A DNA stretch of 64,000 nt, taken from Mycoavidus cysteinexigens_B (GTDB taxonomy: Bacteria; Pseudomonadota; Gammaproteobacteria; Burkholderiales; Burkholderiaceae). The notes beneath the pieces are model-generated. The model had not been told where the DNA came from. It saw nothing but the letters and a program-made list of their open reading frames with translations, and made no database searches. This document shows, in pieces, positions 45,757-54,288 of this stretch. How positions within the stretch are numbered: position 1 is the first letter of the stretch; each line of letters begins with the position of its first letter. Location: the NCBI GenBank assembly GCA_031963465.1, contig JASSUG010000001.1, forward strand, positions 372,001-436,000, in the 5' to 3' direction. The translations under genes and the position numbers were made by a program.

Positions 45757-46227
45757 ATGCAAGCCAAAATGAAAATGCAAGTCATTTTATTGGAAAAAGT
45801 CAACAAGCTTGGCAACCTTGGAGACATCGTTAAAGTCGCTAAAGGCTATGCGCGTAATTTTTTGCTGCCGCAAAAAAAAGCACGCCGCGCGACAGATGAG
45901 GCCATACAAGAGTTTGAAGCACGCCGTGCTGAGCTTGAAAAAGCAGCTGCGGAAAAATTGCTGGTGGCGCAACAGATAGGCGAAAAGCTTGCTGGTTCGA
46001 CCGTGCAAATCTCGCAAAAATCGGGTGTGGATGGGCGTTTGTTTGGTTCTGTCACGAACAACGATATTGCTAATGCGCTGAAAGCACAGGGCTTTGGCAT
46101 TGAAAAAGTTCAACTACGCTTGCCCGAAGGACCACTCAAAACGGTCGGAGATCATGCGGTGCAGGTTTCACTCCATACGGATGTGCTGGTAACGGTCACT
46201 GTATCGGTTCTTGGCGAGCACGTCTAA
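45757..46227 (+). CDS. rplI: 50S ribosomal protein L9
   Basis: 156-aa L9 with the N-terminal domain MQVILLEKVNKLGNLGDIVKVAKGYARNFLLP, the long connecting helix and the C-terminal VTNNDIANALKAQG domain. AAGGAG lies 7 nt before the ATG at 45757, so I accept this start, which adds six residues (MQAKMK) to the usual N-terminus; the family-like Met at 45775 has no ribosome-binding site of its own. A strong terminator follows. Confidence 0.95.
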   Translation: MQAKMKMQVILLEKVNKLGNLGDIVKVAKGYARNFLLPQKKARRATDEAIQEFEARRAELEKAAAEKLLVAQQIGEKLAGSTVQISQKSGVDGRLFGSVTNNDIANALKAQGFGIEKVQLRLPEGPLKTVGDHAVQVSLHTDVLVTVTVSVLGEHV

Positions 46228-46260
46228 ACGGTAAGCCAATCCGCGCAGTAGCGCTAGGAT

Positions 46261-46302
46261 AAAAAAACGGAAGCCAGTTGACCTAGCTTCCGTTTTTTTT
46301 TT
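46261..46302. terminator. Strong terminator after rplI
   Basis: A perfect stem CGGAAGC/GCTTCCG is extended by A/T pairs and flanked by seven As on one side and about ten Ts on the other, so it could work in both directions. It closes the S6-L9 operon before dnaB. Confidence 0.9.
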
Positions 46303-46350
46303 AAATTATAAAAAAATATTTAAAAATTAGGTGGGATGGTCTGAATTACT

Positions 46351-46356
46351 TATAAT
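46351..46356 (+). promoter_or_regulatory. -10 element upstream of dnaB
   Basis: A perfect TATAAT lies 20 bp before the dnaB ATG, downstream of the operon terminator. The -35 region is weak (TTAGGT, spacer about 18). If real, the dnaB leader would be only about 13 nt long. Confidence 0.4.
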
Positions 46357-46376
46357 AGACGCTCATCTCAAGCGCC

Positions 46377-47759
46377 ATGAATATCGTTAATACAGATCCG
46401 CAACTCACTGCTCTCAAAGTCCCACCTCATTCAATCGAGGCCGAACAATCGGTATTGGGCGGGCTTTTGCTCGACAATAGCGCATGGGATAGAATTGCCG
46501 ATTTTCTACAAGAAAGCAATTTTTATCGCTATGATCACCGGCTGATTTTCCAGCATATCGTTAAATTGATCACGGCGGTGCGTCCAGCCGATGTGATTAC
46601 GGTGTTTGAGTCACTGACTTCATCCGGTAAGGCGGAAGAAGTCGGCGGCCTGGCCTATTTGAATGCCCTGGCCCAAAATACGCCTAGCGCTGCTAATATC
46701 CGTCGCTACGCAGAAATTGTGCGGGATCGCGCGGTGCTGCGTAAGCTGGTGACCGTGGCCGATGAGATTTCAGGGGATGCCTTTAATCCGCAAGGCAAAG
46801 AGGTGCGCCAGCTGCTCGACGAGGCTGAGTCAAAAGTATTTGCGATTGCCGAAGAAGGCGCGCGTGGCGTGCAAGGGTTTATTGAAATTAAGCCTTTGCT
46901 GTCGCAAGTGGTTGAGCGTATCGATACGCTATACCATCAAGAAAATTCAACCGATGTCACGGGTACGCCCACCGGTTTTGTTGACCTTGATCGAATGACT
47001 TCCGGCTTACATGGGGGCGAGCTAGTCATCATTGCGGGGCGCCCGTCCATGGGTAAGACCTCGTTGGCGATGAATATCGGCGAATATGTGGCGGTTGAAT
47101 ATGGCTTGCCGATTGCCGTATTTTCAATGGAAATGCCCGGCACGCAACTAGCAATGCGGATGCTGGGCTCAGTCGGGCGGCTTGATGCGCATCGGCTACG
47201 CACCGGCAAGCTGTCGGATGAAGACTGGCCGAAACTGACTCATGCGATGCAAAAAATGAGTGATGCGCAGATTTTTGTTGACGAGCAAAGCGCACTGAAT
47301 CCGCTTGAATTACGCGCTCGCGCGCGGCGCCTATCGCGTCAATGCGGACAGCTAGGTTTAATTATTATCGATTATTTACAATTGATGTCATCGGCTTCTT
47401 CCGGTGAAAATCGCGCCACTGAAATTTCCGAAATTTCACGCTCGCTCAAGAGCTTGGCCAAAGAACTTAATGTCCCGGTCATCGCCCTCTCGCAGCTTAA
47501 CCGCGGGCTTGAACAGCGGCCCAATAAGCGCCCAGTGATGTCTGATCTGCGTGAATCCGGCGCGATTGAACAAGATGCCGATGTTATTTTCTTTATCTAC
47601 CGTGATGAAGTTTATAACCCTGATAGCCAAGATAAAGGCACGGCCGAAATTATTATCGGTAAGCAGCGTAATGGGCCAATCGGTGTGGTAAGGCTGACCT
47701 TTTTGGGTCAATACACAAAATTCGACAACTTCGCGGGCCAGCCAATGTATAAAGACTAA
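46377..47759 (+). CDS. dnaB: Replicative DNA helicase
   Basis: Hexameric 5'-3' helicase at the replication fork. The N-terminal domain begins VPPHSIEAEQSVLGGLLLDN. The RecA-like domain has Walker A GRPSMGKTS near residues 221-229, Walker B LIIIDYLQLM and the arginine-finger region NKRPVMSDLRESGAIEQDAD. The length of 460 aa is normal and no intein is present. Confidence 0.97.
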   Translation: MNIVNTDPQLTALKVPPHSIEAEQSVLGGLLLDNSAWDRIADFLQESNFYRYDHRLIFQHIVKLITAVRPADVITVFESLTSSGKAEEVGGLAYLNALAQNTPSAANIRRYAEIVRDRAVLRKLVTVADEISGDAFNPQGKEVRQLLDEAESKVFAIAEEGARGVQGFIEIKPLLSQVVERIDTLYHQENSTDVTGTPTGFVDLDRMTSGLHGGELVIIAGRPSMGKTSLAMNIGEYVAVEYGLPIAVFSMEMPGTQLAMRMLGSVGRLDAHRLRTGKLSDEDWPKLTHAMQKMSDAQIFVDEQSALNPLELRARARRLSRQCGQLGLIIIDYLQLMSSASSGENRATEISEISRSLKSLAKELNVPVIALSQLNRGLEQRPNKRPVMSDLRESGAIEQDADVIFFIYRDEVYNPDSQDKGTAEIIIGKQRNGPIGVVRLTFLGQYTKFDNFAGQPMYKD

Positions 47760-47909
47760 TCATCCCTCATACCATTAGCTAAATAATTTGTTGCTATGCA
47801 CGATAAATCGGCTGGCACAGGTACAATAGCGCACTTTATAAGTTAGAGCCGCTGTATATTTGTATGGCTCTCGCATCAATAGCCAATAGACCATTGTTCA
47901 AGGATTGAC

Positions 47910-48536
47910 ATGTTCAGTCGCTTTATGCCCAAAGAGGGTAAGTTCTTTGAAATTTTTAATGCACATGCAAAATGCCTGGTAGACGCCAGCCATGATCTAG
48001 TGCTGTTGGTGAGTAAGCTGGATGAAGCTGAAATTCACAAAAAAAATGTGCAGCTCAAAGAAAATCAGGCCGATAAACTGACGCACGAAACCATTGACTT
48101 ATTGCATAAGACCTTCATTACGCCATTTGACCGTGATGAAATCCACAAACTCATCACCACCATGGATGACATCCTTGATTTAATGGAGGATGTCGCGACG
48201 GCAGTCTGGCTCTATGATGTACAGTCCCTGACGCCTGAGGCAGGCCAACTGGCCCAGATTTGCGCAAGCAGTTGCGAACAAGTGGCGCAAGCGGTTGCTT
48301 TACTCAAAGACATGAAAAGCGCGAGCGCAATTTTAACCATTTGCACCGCCATTGACCGCTTAGAAACTGAGGCTGACAGCTTATTGCGCTCAGCCATTTC
48401 TAAGCTATTTCGAGAAGAAGACGACGTTAAGTCGTTGATCAAGCACAAAGCGATTCTCGAGTTGCTAGAGGAAGTCACCGATAAATGTGAAGACGTTGCC
48501 AACATTATCGAAGGCATCGTGCTAGAAAACGCTTAG
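47910..48536 (+). CDS. DUF47 / PhoU-like partner of Pit
   Basis: A 208-aa all-helical protein of the DUF47 (TIGR00153) family, distantly PhoU-like. It shows FMPKEGKFFEIFNAHAKCLVDAS, the central TPFDRDEIHKLITTMDDILDLMEDVA and the C-terminal LLEEVTDKCEDVANIIEGIVL. Members are encoded just upstream of pit transporters and are thought to regulate them; they may bind metal through the acidic E/D-rich helices. The pit gene follows after 25 bp. Confidence 0.88.
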   Translation: MFSRFMPKEGKFFEIFNAHAKCLVDASHDLVLLVSKLDEAEIHKKNVQLKENQADKLTHETIDLLHKTFITPFDRDEIHKLITTMDDILDLMEDVATAVWLYDVQSLTPEAGQLAQICASSCEQVAQAVALLKDMKSASAILTICTAIDRLETEADSLLRSAISKLFREEDDVKSLIKHKAILELLEEVTDKCEDVANIIEGIVLENA

Positions 48537-48561
48537 CACCGGCTTATTTCAGGAAACCTTA

Positions 48562-49572
48562 ATGTCATCGATTCACTTGGGATTATGGGCCGTCATCTTT
48601 TTAGTGGCGATTGCATTAATCTTCGACTTCATGAATGGCTTTCACGACGCAGCCAATTCGATTGCCACGGTCGTTTCTACGGGCGTCCTTAAGCCGCAGC
48701 ATGCGGTTATATTTGCCGCTTCATTTAATGTCATTGCGTATTTTATTTTTCATCTAAAGGTGGCGTCAACGGTCGGCCGTGGCACGATCGATCCAGCGAT
48801 TATTGACCATTATGTCGTCTTTGGTGCGCTCATCGGTGCCATCGGCTGGAATATTATCACTTGGTATTATGGTATTCCGTCCAGTTCATCGCATGCCCTG
48901 ATTGGCGGTTTGGTTGGCTCAGCGTTAGCTAAAGCAGGTCCTGGCTCGTTAAATATCGACGGTTTATGTAAAACCATCGCGTTTATTTTTATTTCACCAC
49001 TGCTCGGCTTCTTTCTAGGGTCGCTGTTGATGCTGGGGGTTTCTTGGCTTTACTTGCGCACGACACCTAGCAAGGTTGATCGACGTTTCCGGCGTTATCA
49101 ATTAATCTCGGCGGGCCTATATAGCCTTGGGCATGGTGGTAATGATGCGCAAAAGACTATCGGCATTATCTGGATGCTCTTGCTGGCAACCGGCTATACT
49201 TCAGCGACTATCGATGCCCCCCCAATCTGGGTGATTGCCGCCTGCTATTTGGCGATTGGCCTGGGTACGCTGTTTGGCGGCTGGCGGATCGTGCGCACAA
49301 TGGGGCAAAAAATTACCAAATTAAAACCAGTTGGTGGCTTTTGCGCTGAATTTGGCGGCGCGGTGTCGCTCTTTTTAGCTTCTTGGCTAGGCATTCCTGT
49401 GTCAACCACGCATACCATTACCGGTGCTATCGTTGGCGTTGGCGCGACACAAAAGCTGGCGGCTGTGCGTTGGGGGATTGCTGGCAATATTGTTTGGGCT
49501 TGGATCTTGACCATTCCAGCTTCCGCCACCATGGCGGCGCTAGCTTGGTGGCTTGGCCAGCACTTCCTTTAA
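48562..49572 (+). CDS. pit: Low-affinity inorganic phosphate transporter
   Basis: A 336-aa multi-helix membrane protein of the PiT family (phosphate or metal-phosphate symport). The duplicated signature is visible as FMNGFHDAANSIATVVSTG near the N-terminus and LGHGGNDAQKTIGI in the second half, with GIPSSSSHALIGGLVGSA and GIPVSTTHTITGAIVGVG. Cotranscribed with the PhoU-like gene upstream. No high-affinity Pst system is in this window. Confidence 0.93.
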   Translation: MSSIHLGLWAVIFLVAIALIFDFMNGFHDAANSIATVVSTGVLKPQHAVIFAASFNVIAYFIFHLKVASTVGRGTIDPAIIDHYVVFGALIGAIGWNIITWYYGIPSSSSHALIGGLVGSALAKAGPGSLNIDGLCKTIAFIFISPLLGFFLGSLLMLGVSWLYLRTTPSKVDRRFRRYQLISAGLYSLGHGGNDAQKTIGIIWMLLLATGYTSATIDAPPIWVIAACYLAIGLGTLFGGWRIVRTMGQKITKLKPVGGFCAEFGGAVSLFLASWLGIPVSTTHTITGAIVGVGATQKLAAVRWGIAGNIVWAWILTIPASATMAALAWWLGQHFL

Positions 49573-49588
49573 TCCAAGGAAATGCTGG
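49557..49588. terminator. Hairpin at the pit/minE convergent junction
   Basis: CCAGCA-C-TTCCTT pairs with AAGGAA-A-TGCTGG around the loop TAATCC, giving 12 pairs with one mismatch. The stem overlaps the pit stop codon. No T run follows on either strand, so it is not a canonical terminator, but it may block readthrough between converging genes. Confidence 0.45.
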
Positions 49589-49592
49589 TGTC

Positions 49593-49844
49593 TTAGGTTT
49601 GCGGGATTTCGATTTTGACTTCCAGGACCTCTAGGTTATCTTGTTGTTCAAGCTTAACCTTGATGTCCTCGTGAGCGATTTTCACATACTTTGAAATCAC
49701 CGCAAGCAGTTCACGCTGTAGCGCTGGCAGATAATTGGCGGGGGTATTGTTTGAGCGTTCGTGCGCAATAATCAATTGCAGGCGCTCTTTGGCAAGCGTT
49801 GCAGTTTTTTTATTCTCGCCAAGCAAAAAAGAAAGTATTGACAT
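49593..49844 (-). CDS. minE: Cell division topological specificity factor MinE
   Basis: An 83-aa protein that stimulates MinD ATPase and drives Min oscillation, keeping Z-rings at midcell. The N-terminal LSFLLGENKKTATLAKERLQLII is the membrane- and MinD-binding part; the C-terminal half is the beta-sheet dimer domain. Last gene of the minCDE operon, 9 bp after minD. Confidence 0.95.
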   Translation of the reverse strand: MSILSFLLGENKKTATLAKERLQLIIAHERSNNTPANYLPALQRELLAVISKYVKIAHEDIKVKLEQQDNLEVLEVKIEIPQT

Positions 49845-49853
49845 ATCCTTACC

Positions 49854-50669
49854 TTATTTATTGCCGAAAAGGCGTTGTAGTAAGCCGGGTTTTTGATACT
49901 CAGTAAACCGCATCGGTTTGGTTTCGCCAAGAAAGCGCGAGATCACATCTTTATAGGCTTCAGCGACATCGGTGGCGTCTAAGTGAATTGCCGGCAGGCC
50001 TTGATTTGACGCATGCAATACGGCATCTGATTCGGGTACCACGCCGATCAATTCAATCCGTAAGATTTCTTGGATATCAGTGATAGATAACATTTCACCT
50101 TCATCGACACGCTTTGGATTGTAGCGGGTAATTAACAGATGTTCTTTAATCGGCTCTTTGCCTTCAATTGCGCGTTTCGTTTTTGAAGCTAAAATACCAA
50201 GAATACGATCTGAATCCCGCACCGATGAGACTTCTGGGTTAGTGACAATCACCGCCTCATCTGCATAATACATCGCCATCAGCGCGCCTGACTCAATCCC
50301 CGCAGGCGAATCGCAAACAATATAGGTAAAGCCCATATCCACCAGTTCTTGGATGACTTTGCCAACCCCTTCTAGGGTCAATGCATCTTTGTCCCGTGTT
50401 TGCGACGCAGGCATAATAAAAAGATTACTGCATTTCTTGTCTTTGATCAAAGCTTGGTTAAGCTTAGCTTCGCCTTGAATCACATTAATTAAATCATAGA
50501 CGACGCGCCGCTCACAGCCCATGATTAAATCAAGGTTGCGTAAACCAACATCAAAATCAATCACCGCTGTTTTGTGACCGTGCAAAGCTAGACCTGCGGC
50601 AAAACTTGCGCTGGTGGTGGTCTTGCCCACGCCGCCTTTGCCTGAAGTAATTACAATAATTTTCGCCAT
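49854..50669 (-). CDS. minD: Septum site-determining ATPase MinD
   Basis: Membrane-cycling ATPase that recruits MinC to the poles. The deviant Walker A is GKGGVGKTT at about residues 9-17, DSPAGIESGAL is the switch region, and the C-terminal amphipathic helix GLLQRLFGNK anchors it to membrane. The length of 271 aa is normal. Confidence 0.97.
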   Translation of the reverse strand: MAKIIVITSGKGGVGKTTTSASFAAGLALHGHKTAVIDFDVGLRNLDLIMGCERRVVYDLINVIQGEAKLNQALIKDKKCSNLFIMPASQTRDKDALTLEGVGKVIQELVDMGFTYIVCDSPAGIESGALMAMYYADEAVIVTNPEVSSVRDSDRILGILASKTKRAIEGKEPIKEHLLITRYNPKRVDEGEMLSITDIQEILRIELIGVVPESDAVLHASNQGLPAIHLDATDVAEAYKDVISRFLGETKPMRFTEYQKPGLLQRLFGNK

Positions 50670-50754
50670 CTGGCTAAGTCCTTGGGTACGTCAATTGATT
50701 TAAAAATCAAAGTAATTTAAAAAATGATTATGTTACCTGGATTAAATCAATTTA

Positions 50755-51495
50755 TTAAGTTAATTTGAGGGGTTCGATCACTAATTTTTCATTTAAGAGG
50801 CTGACTTGCACAGGTTTGCCTTGCACCTGCGCCGGTAGGGGGGTCTCGGTTGTACGATAAATACCCGCAATTGAAAGTAACTCAGGCTCAAGACAGGTAC
50901 AAAAAATACGCGCATTCAGATTACCCTGTGCGCCAGCAAGCGCTCGTCCGCGCAGCGGGGCATAAATATGAATATGGCCCTCGGCAATAACTTCAGCACC
51001 ATAGCTCACGACACCAAGCACAATCAAATCCCCTTTTGCATAGACTTGCTGGCCGGAGCGTAGTGGTTTGTCGATGACTAGTGCCGATTTATGGTCTTCA
51101 ATATGCGGCTCTATCCGGGCTATTGGCGGTGGCGCTACAGGGCTCGTGACAGGCGCCGTGGGTTGTGGCGCAATCCGGTCAATGCCTACTTCAACGAATG
51201 GCAGACCACTGCCTTGCGCCCAAGCACGCTGCCCCTCATGAGCCGCAATGCCAACGGGATACATGCGTACTTCACGCAACATCGCAGCCAGAGCACCAAG
51301 GTCTATTGTTTCGCCCGCCTGCAGAGGGCGCACATCGATCACCACAATATCATTCGCAAAAAACTCTGGCGCGACTTCGAAACGGCGTTTTAATGCTTGG
51401 TGTAAAACGTCAAGATCAACTGTTTTAACAGTAAAAAGTAGCGTATCAAAAGAGCTACTACGCAGTTCAAAGCACGAAGTTTTTTTATTTGACAT
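50755..51495 (-). CDS. minC: Septum site-determining protein MinC
   Basis: FtsZ inhibitor positioned by MinD. The N-terminal domain (about 1-110, FELRSSSFDTLLFTVKTVDLDVLHQALKRRF) targets FtsZ. A Pro-rich linker follows. The C-terminal beta-helix has VLGVVSYGAEVIAEGHIHIYAPLRGRALAGAQGN, which dimerises and binds MinD. The length of 246 aa is normal. First gene of minCDE. Confidence 0.95.
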   Translation of the reverse strand: MSNKKTSCFELRSSSFDTLLFTVKTVDLDVLHQALKRRFEVAPEFFANDIVVIDVRPLQAGETIDLGALAAMLREVRMYPVGIAAHEGQRAWAQGSGLPFVEVGIDRIAPQPTAPVTSPVAPPPIARIEPHIEDHKSALVIDKPLRSGQQVYAKGDLIVLGVVSYGAEVIAEGHIHIYAPLRGRALAGAQGNLNARIFCTCLEPELLSIAGIYRTTETPLPAQVQGKPVQVSLLNEKLVIEPLKLT

Positions 51496-51685
51496 AGATG
51501 ACGGGCGATAAAAAGACTACTTAAGCGGATTCTGCCGGAAACCGCGTATTTTAACCTGCCCTTGGGCATAAAATTGAAATGCTCTTGCCGTTTAGTCGGC
51601 AACAAACTTTTTATCAGGATGCACTATTGGCCAGCTGAGCGATAAAGCAAGCACAATATGCTAGGCGAAACACAAAATAATTGGC

Positions 51686-51691
51686 TATAAT
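51686..51691 (+). promoter_or_regulatory. -10 element of tRNA-Leu
   Basis: A perfect TATAAT 26 bp before the mature tRNA start; no clear -35 is present at 16-18 bp upstream. Confidence 0.5.
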
Positions 51692-51717
51692 AGCGGCCTT
51701 GCTGGAAGCTAAGCATG

Positions 51718-51802
<85 letters not shown>

Positions 51803-51866
51803 TCTAGCTTTTTGGCATATTAAATACGCTGAAGCGTATTAGTTAATACCTAATCTGACAAAACAC

Positions 51867-52289
51867 TCAGCGGCTCACTTCCGGTTGCGTAATAAAACCA
51901 ATCTTTGCCAAACCACTTGACTGCGCAGCTGACATAACCTGAGCAATATGCTCATAGCGTACGGCACGGTCCGCATACAAATGAACTTCTGCCTGCGGCT
52001 CGATTTTTGCGGCGGCTAAAAAGTGTGCCCGTAGCGTAGCGTTATCGACGGCTTGTTGATCCAAAAGCATGCTGCCATCCGCTTGTAACGTTAATTTAAT
52101 CTGCGTTGGCTTAACCTCTGTTGTTTGGCTGCTGGCATGTGGCAAATCGAGCTTGATAGCATGGTGCATCACCGGTAGCGTAACCAAAAAAATAATCAAC
52201 AAGACCAGCATCACGTCAACCAATGGCGTCATGTTAATTTCGCTCATCAGTGTATCTTCGTTGTCGTTGATAAAAGGATTGTCGGCCAT
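51867..52289 (-). CDS. exbD: ExbD, TonB-system proton channel subunit
   Basis: A 140-aa protein with one N-terminal membrane helix (MTPLVDVMLVLLIIFLVTLP) that carries the key proton-transfer Asp in LVDVML, then a periplasmic domain. With ExbB it powers TonB, which energises iron-siderophore and vitamin B12 receptors. TolR is the main alternative, but the adjacent tonB and the absence of other tol genes favour ExbD. Last gene of tonB-exbB-exbD. Confidence 0.9.
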   Translation of the reverse strand: MADNPFINDNEDTLMSEINMTPLVDVMLVLLIIFLVTLPVMHHAIKLDLPHASSQTTEVKPTQIKLTLQADGSMLLDQQAVDNATLRAHFLAAAKIEPQAEVHLYADRAVRYEHIAQVMSAAQSSGLAKIGFITQPEVSR

Positions 52290-52357
52290 TCTTGTCTATT
52301 ATGTGTAAGCTTGAAAAGCTTGGCTAAAAAAGTATTTTATGTTGGCAAATGAGAGGG

Positions 52358-53080
52358 CTAAGACACGCTTTTAGCGGTAGCGGTTTTCAACTCGCTGCGT
52401 CTATTTGAGCGCAGACGCGTGCCAGTGACAAAATAAGCATGTAGGCCATGGCAGAAACGATTGAGTTTACTCACAATCCTTTTATTGCTGCGCGTGAAGG
52501 CATTGTAAGCAAGCGTTGCAGGAATCGCGACAAAAAGGCCGAAGGCGGTCATGATCAACGCTTCACCGACAGGTCCCGCAACCTGATTGATTGAAGCCTG
52601 CCCGTTCTCGCTAATGGCCAATAACGCATGATAAATACCCCATACGGTGCCAAATAGTCCAACAAAAGGCGCAGTTGAACCAATGGATGCGAGTAATGCA
52701 AGACCGCTTTGCATGCGTATCAGGTTTTCCTCTAAAGTGCTTTTTAAGCAGCGCGTGATCCAATCGCTAATATCCATACGCTGATGGAGAGAGGGCGGGT
52801 TTTGTTGATGGTGGCTGGCAGCTTCTTGGCCTGCTAGCACTAGCGCAAGAAATGGATTGCTGGCTCGTTTACCTAGTTTTTTGATGCCGTGCTCAATATT
52901 ATCTGCATGCCAGAATGTCTGCTCCGCATTTTTTGTCAGTTGTCGCAAACAAATGAGTTGCCAGATTTTGGCAATGATCACGGTCCACGAAAGTGCGGAC
53001 ATGAGAACCAGCGTTAAGATGAGCGCTTGTGTGACCAGACCGCCCTGATTCCATATGTGGGCTAAACCATAGTGTTCCAT
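52358..53080 (-). CDS. exbB: ExbB, TonB-system proton channel subunit
   Basis: MotA/TolQ/ExbB-family protein with three membrane helices. The family-defining segment LLASIGSTAPFVGLFGTVWGIYHAL and PVGEALIMTAFGLFVAIPATLAYNAF are intact. I chose the ATG at 53080 (240 aa, MEHYGLAHIW), which follows AAGGAA, over an in-frame start at 53122. Between tonB and exbD on the same strand. Confidence 0.92.
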   Translation of the reverse strand: MEHYGLAHIWNQGGLVTQALILTLVLMSALSWTVIIAKIWQLICLRQLTKNAEQTFWHADNIEHGIKKLGKRASNPFLALVLAGQEAASHHQQNPPSLHQRMDISDWITRCLKSTLEENLIRMQSGLALLASIGSTAPFVGLFGTVWGIYHALLAISENGQASINQVAGPVGEALIMTAFGLFVAIPATLAYNAFTRSNKRIVSKLNRFCHGLHAYFVTGTRLRSNRRSELKTATAKSVS

Positions 53081-53138
53081 CGGATTCCTTTTAGGATTGG
53101 ATGCTTGCCCAACTTGGGACAAGCAAGATATTGAGAGA

Positions 53139-53720
53139 CTAACCCTCGAGCTTAAAGATAAAGGGGATATCGCTCATTGTACGTATCGGCCGGCCGTTTT
53201 CGAGCCATGGGTGGCACAAACTATCTAAGGCCGCCTCGCGAGCCGCCTGGTCAAGACGCTTAAAGCGGCTGCTTTGCTTGATGACGGCGTTTTCAATTTT
53301 GCCACGAGTATCAATAATAATGCTAATTAATACAGTGCCGGTTTCTTCGCGTTGCCTAGATAGAGGGGGATACGCTGGCGGGCTAATCAAGCAGTTAGGC
53401 TGAGAGATGCTTTGGGGAGCGCCTTGGTCGGTTGTGCGTGTAGTCAAGACGGCTGGCGAGCGTGTGTCAGCAACCAGGGCGTTGGCACTAGGTGCGACAG
53501 ATGGTGGTGCTGGTTTGACGGTTGTGCGTGTTGCTGCAATGACTTTGGCAGGACGCGTGACTGGCATAGGTGCGGGGCTGAGTAATTCGACCGCCATTGT
53601 ACTCGCTAACACTAATTGAGAGGGTGTCGGGCCAGCTGTGTTTAGGAAGAAGAAAAATACCCCTATATGGAGGGTGAGCACAACCCAGAAGAGGGCGGCA
53701 GTGAGACGCAAATTGACCAA
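53139..53720 (-). CDS. tonB: TonB energy-transducing protein
   Basis: A 193-aa TonB: an N-terminal membrane anchor (TAALFWVVLTLHIGVFFFFL), a Pro/Ala/Thr-rich periplasmic spacer of about 70 residues, and a C-terminal domain with PAYPPLSRQREETGTVLISIIID, which contacts the TonB box of outer-membrane receptors. The start appears to be TTG at 53720, preceded by AGGA; no ATG or GTG exists upstream of the membrane helix in this frame. The spacer is relatively short. Confidence 0.88.
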   Translation of the reverse strand: MVNLRLTAALFWVVLTLHIGVFFFFLNTAGPTPSQLVLASTMAVELLSPAPMPVTRPAKVIAATRTTVKPAPPSVAPSANALVADTRSPAVLTTRTTDQGAPQSISQPNCLISPPAYPPLSRQREETGTVLISIIIDTRGKIENAVIKQSSRFKRLDQAAREAALDSLCHPWLENGRPIRTMSDIPFIFKLEG

Positions 53721-53840
53721 GCAAATCCTGCACGAGTGATGATCTGTTCACGCTTTTAGAGCGTATCATTTATGGAAAATCAGCCAAGAGATACAGAGCG
53801 CGGTTGCCATGCCAATCCACAATTCCATGATGTTCTCAAT

Positions 53841-54053
53841 TTATGCTGCTGCACGTTCATGAAAACGGATCGGTATAGCCGTATCACCTGCACTATTGTG
53901 GGTGGCCAAAATATCAAAGACAGCATTTTCGCATTTACCGCAACATAATGCCACCCCGCACTCAAACTGCAATGCTTCTAACGAATCCGCGCCCGCATGG
54001 ATGGCGGAGTGGATTGAGCGGTCTGAAACGGACTTGCACACGCAGATGATCAT
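53841..54053 (-). CDS. bfd: Bacterioferritin-associated ferredoxin (Bfd)
   Basis: A 70-aa [2Fe-2S] protein that reduces and mobilises iron stored in bacterioferritin. The four cluster cysteines are in MIICVCKSV and CGVALCCGKCENAV. It lies upstream of tonB-exbB-exbD in the same direction, as in Burkholderia, and a Fur-box-like site precedes it, so expression under iron limitation is expected. No bfr gene is in the window. Confidence 0.88.
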   Translation of the reverse strand: MIICVCKSVSDRSIHSAIHAGADSLEALQFECGVALCCGKCENAVFDILATHNSAGDTAIPIRFHERAAA

Positions 54054-54102
54054 GATATCGCCCCAATAAAATCCGATGGGTAGGGATACAGTAGGTATCC
54101 GT

Positions 54103-54121
54103 AATAGTAATCATTATCATT
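54103..54121 (-). promoter_or_regulatory. Fur-box-like operator upstream of bfd
   Basis: On the minus strand TGATAATGATTACTATT closely resembles the Fur consensus built from GATAAT repeats. It lies about 50 bp upstream of the bfd start and fits iron-repressed transcription of bfd and probably tonB-exbB-exbD. Confidence 0.65.
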
Positions 54122-54288
54122 CAGGTTTTAATAATTTGCAAGTGGCTGTCATGGCCAGATACAAGGAAGGGTTGCAGGCTTATATCCGGCCTTGAGAAGC
54201 AGGCCAAAGCCTGCGTGCCCTAATATAACGTAGCCGTCCTTAGCCTGCGAGAAGAAACTGCCAAGCGGCTGGATTTCACGGCGTTGGC

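Noticed and set aside
46377..47759. Intein in dnaB
   Set aside because: The protein has normal length and uninterrupted Walker motifs.
51867..53720. TolQ-TolR system instead of ExbB-ExbD
   Set aside because: A TonB-type protein is encoded directly upstream and no tolA, tolB or pal is present; Bfd and a Fur-box-like site also point to iron uptake.
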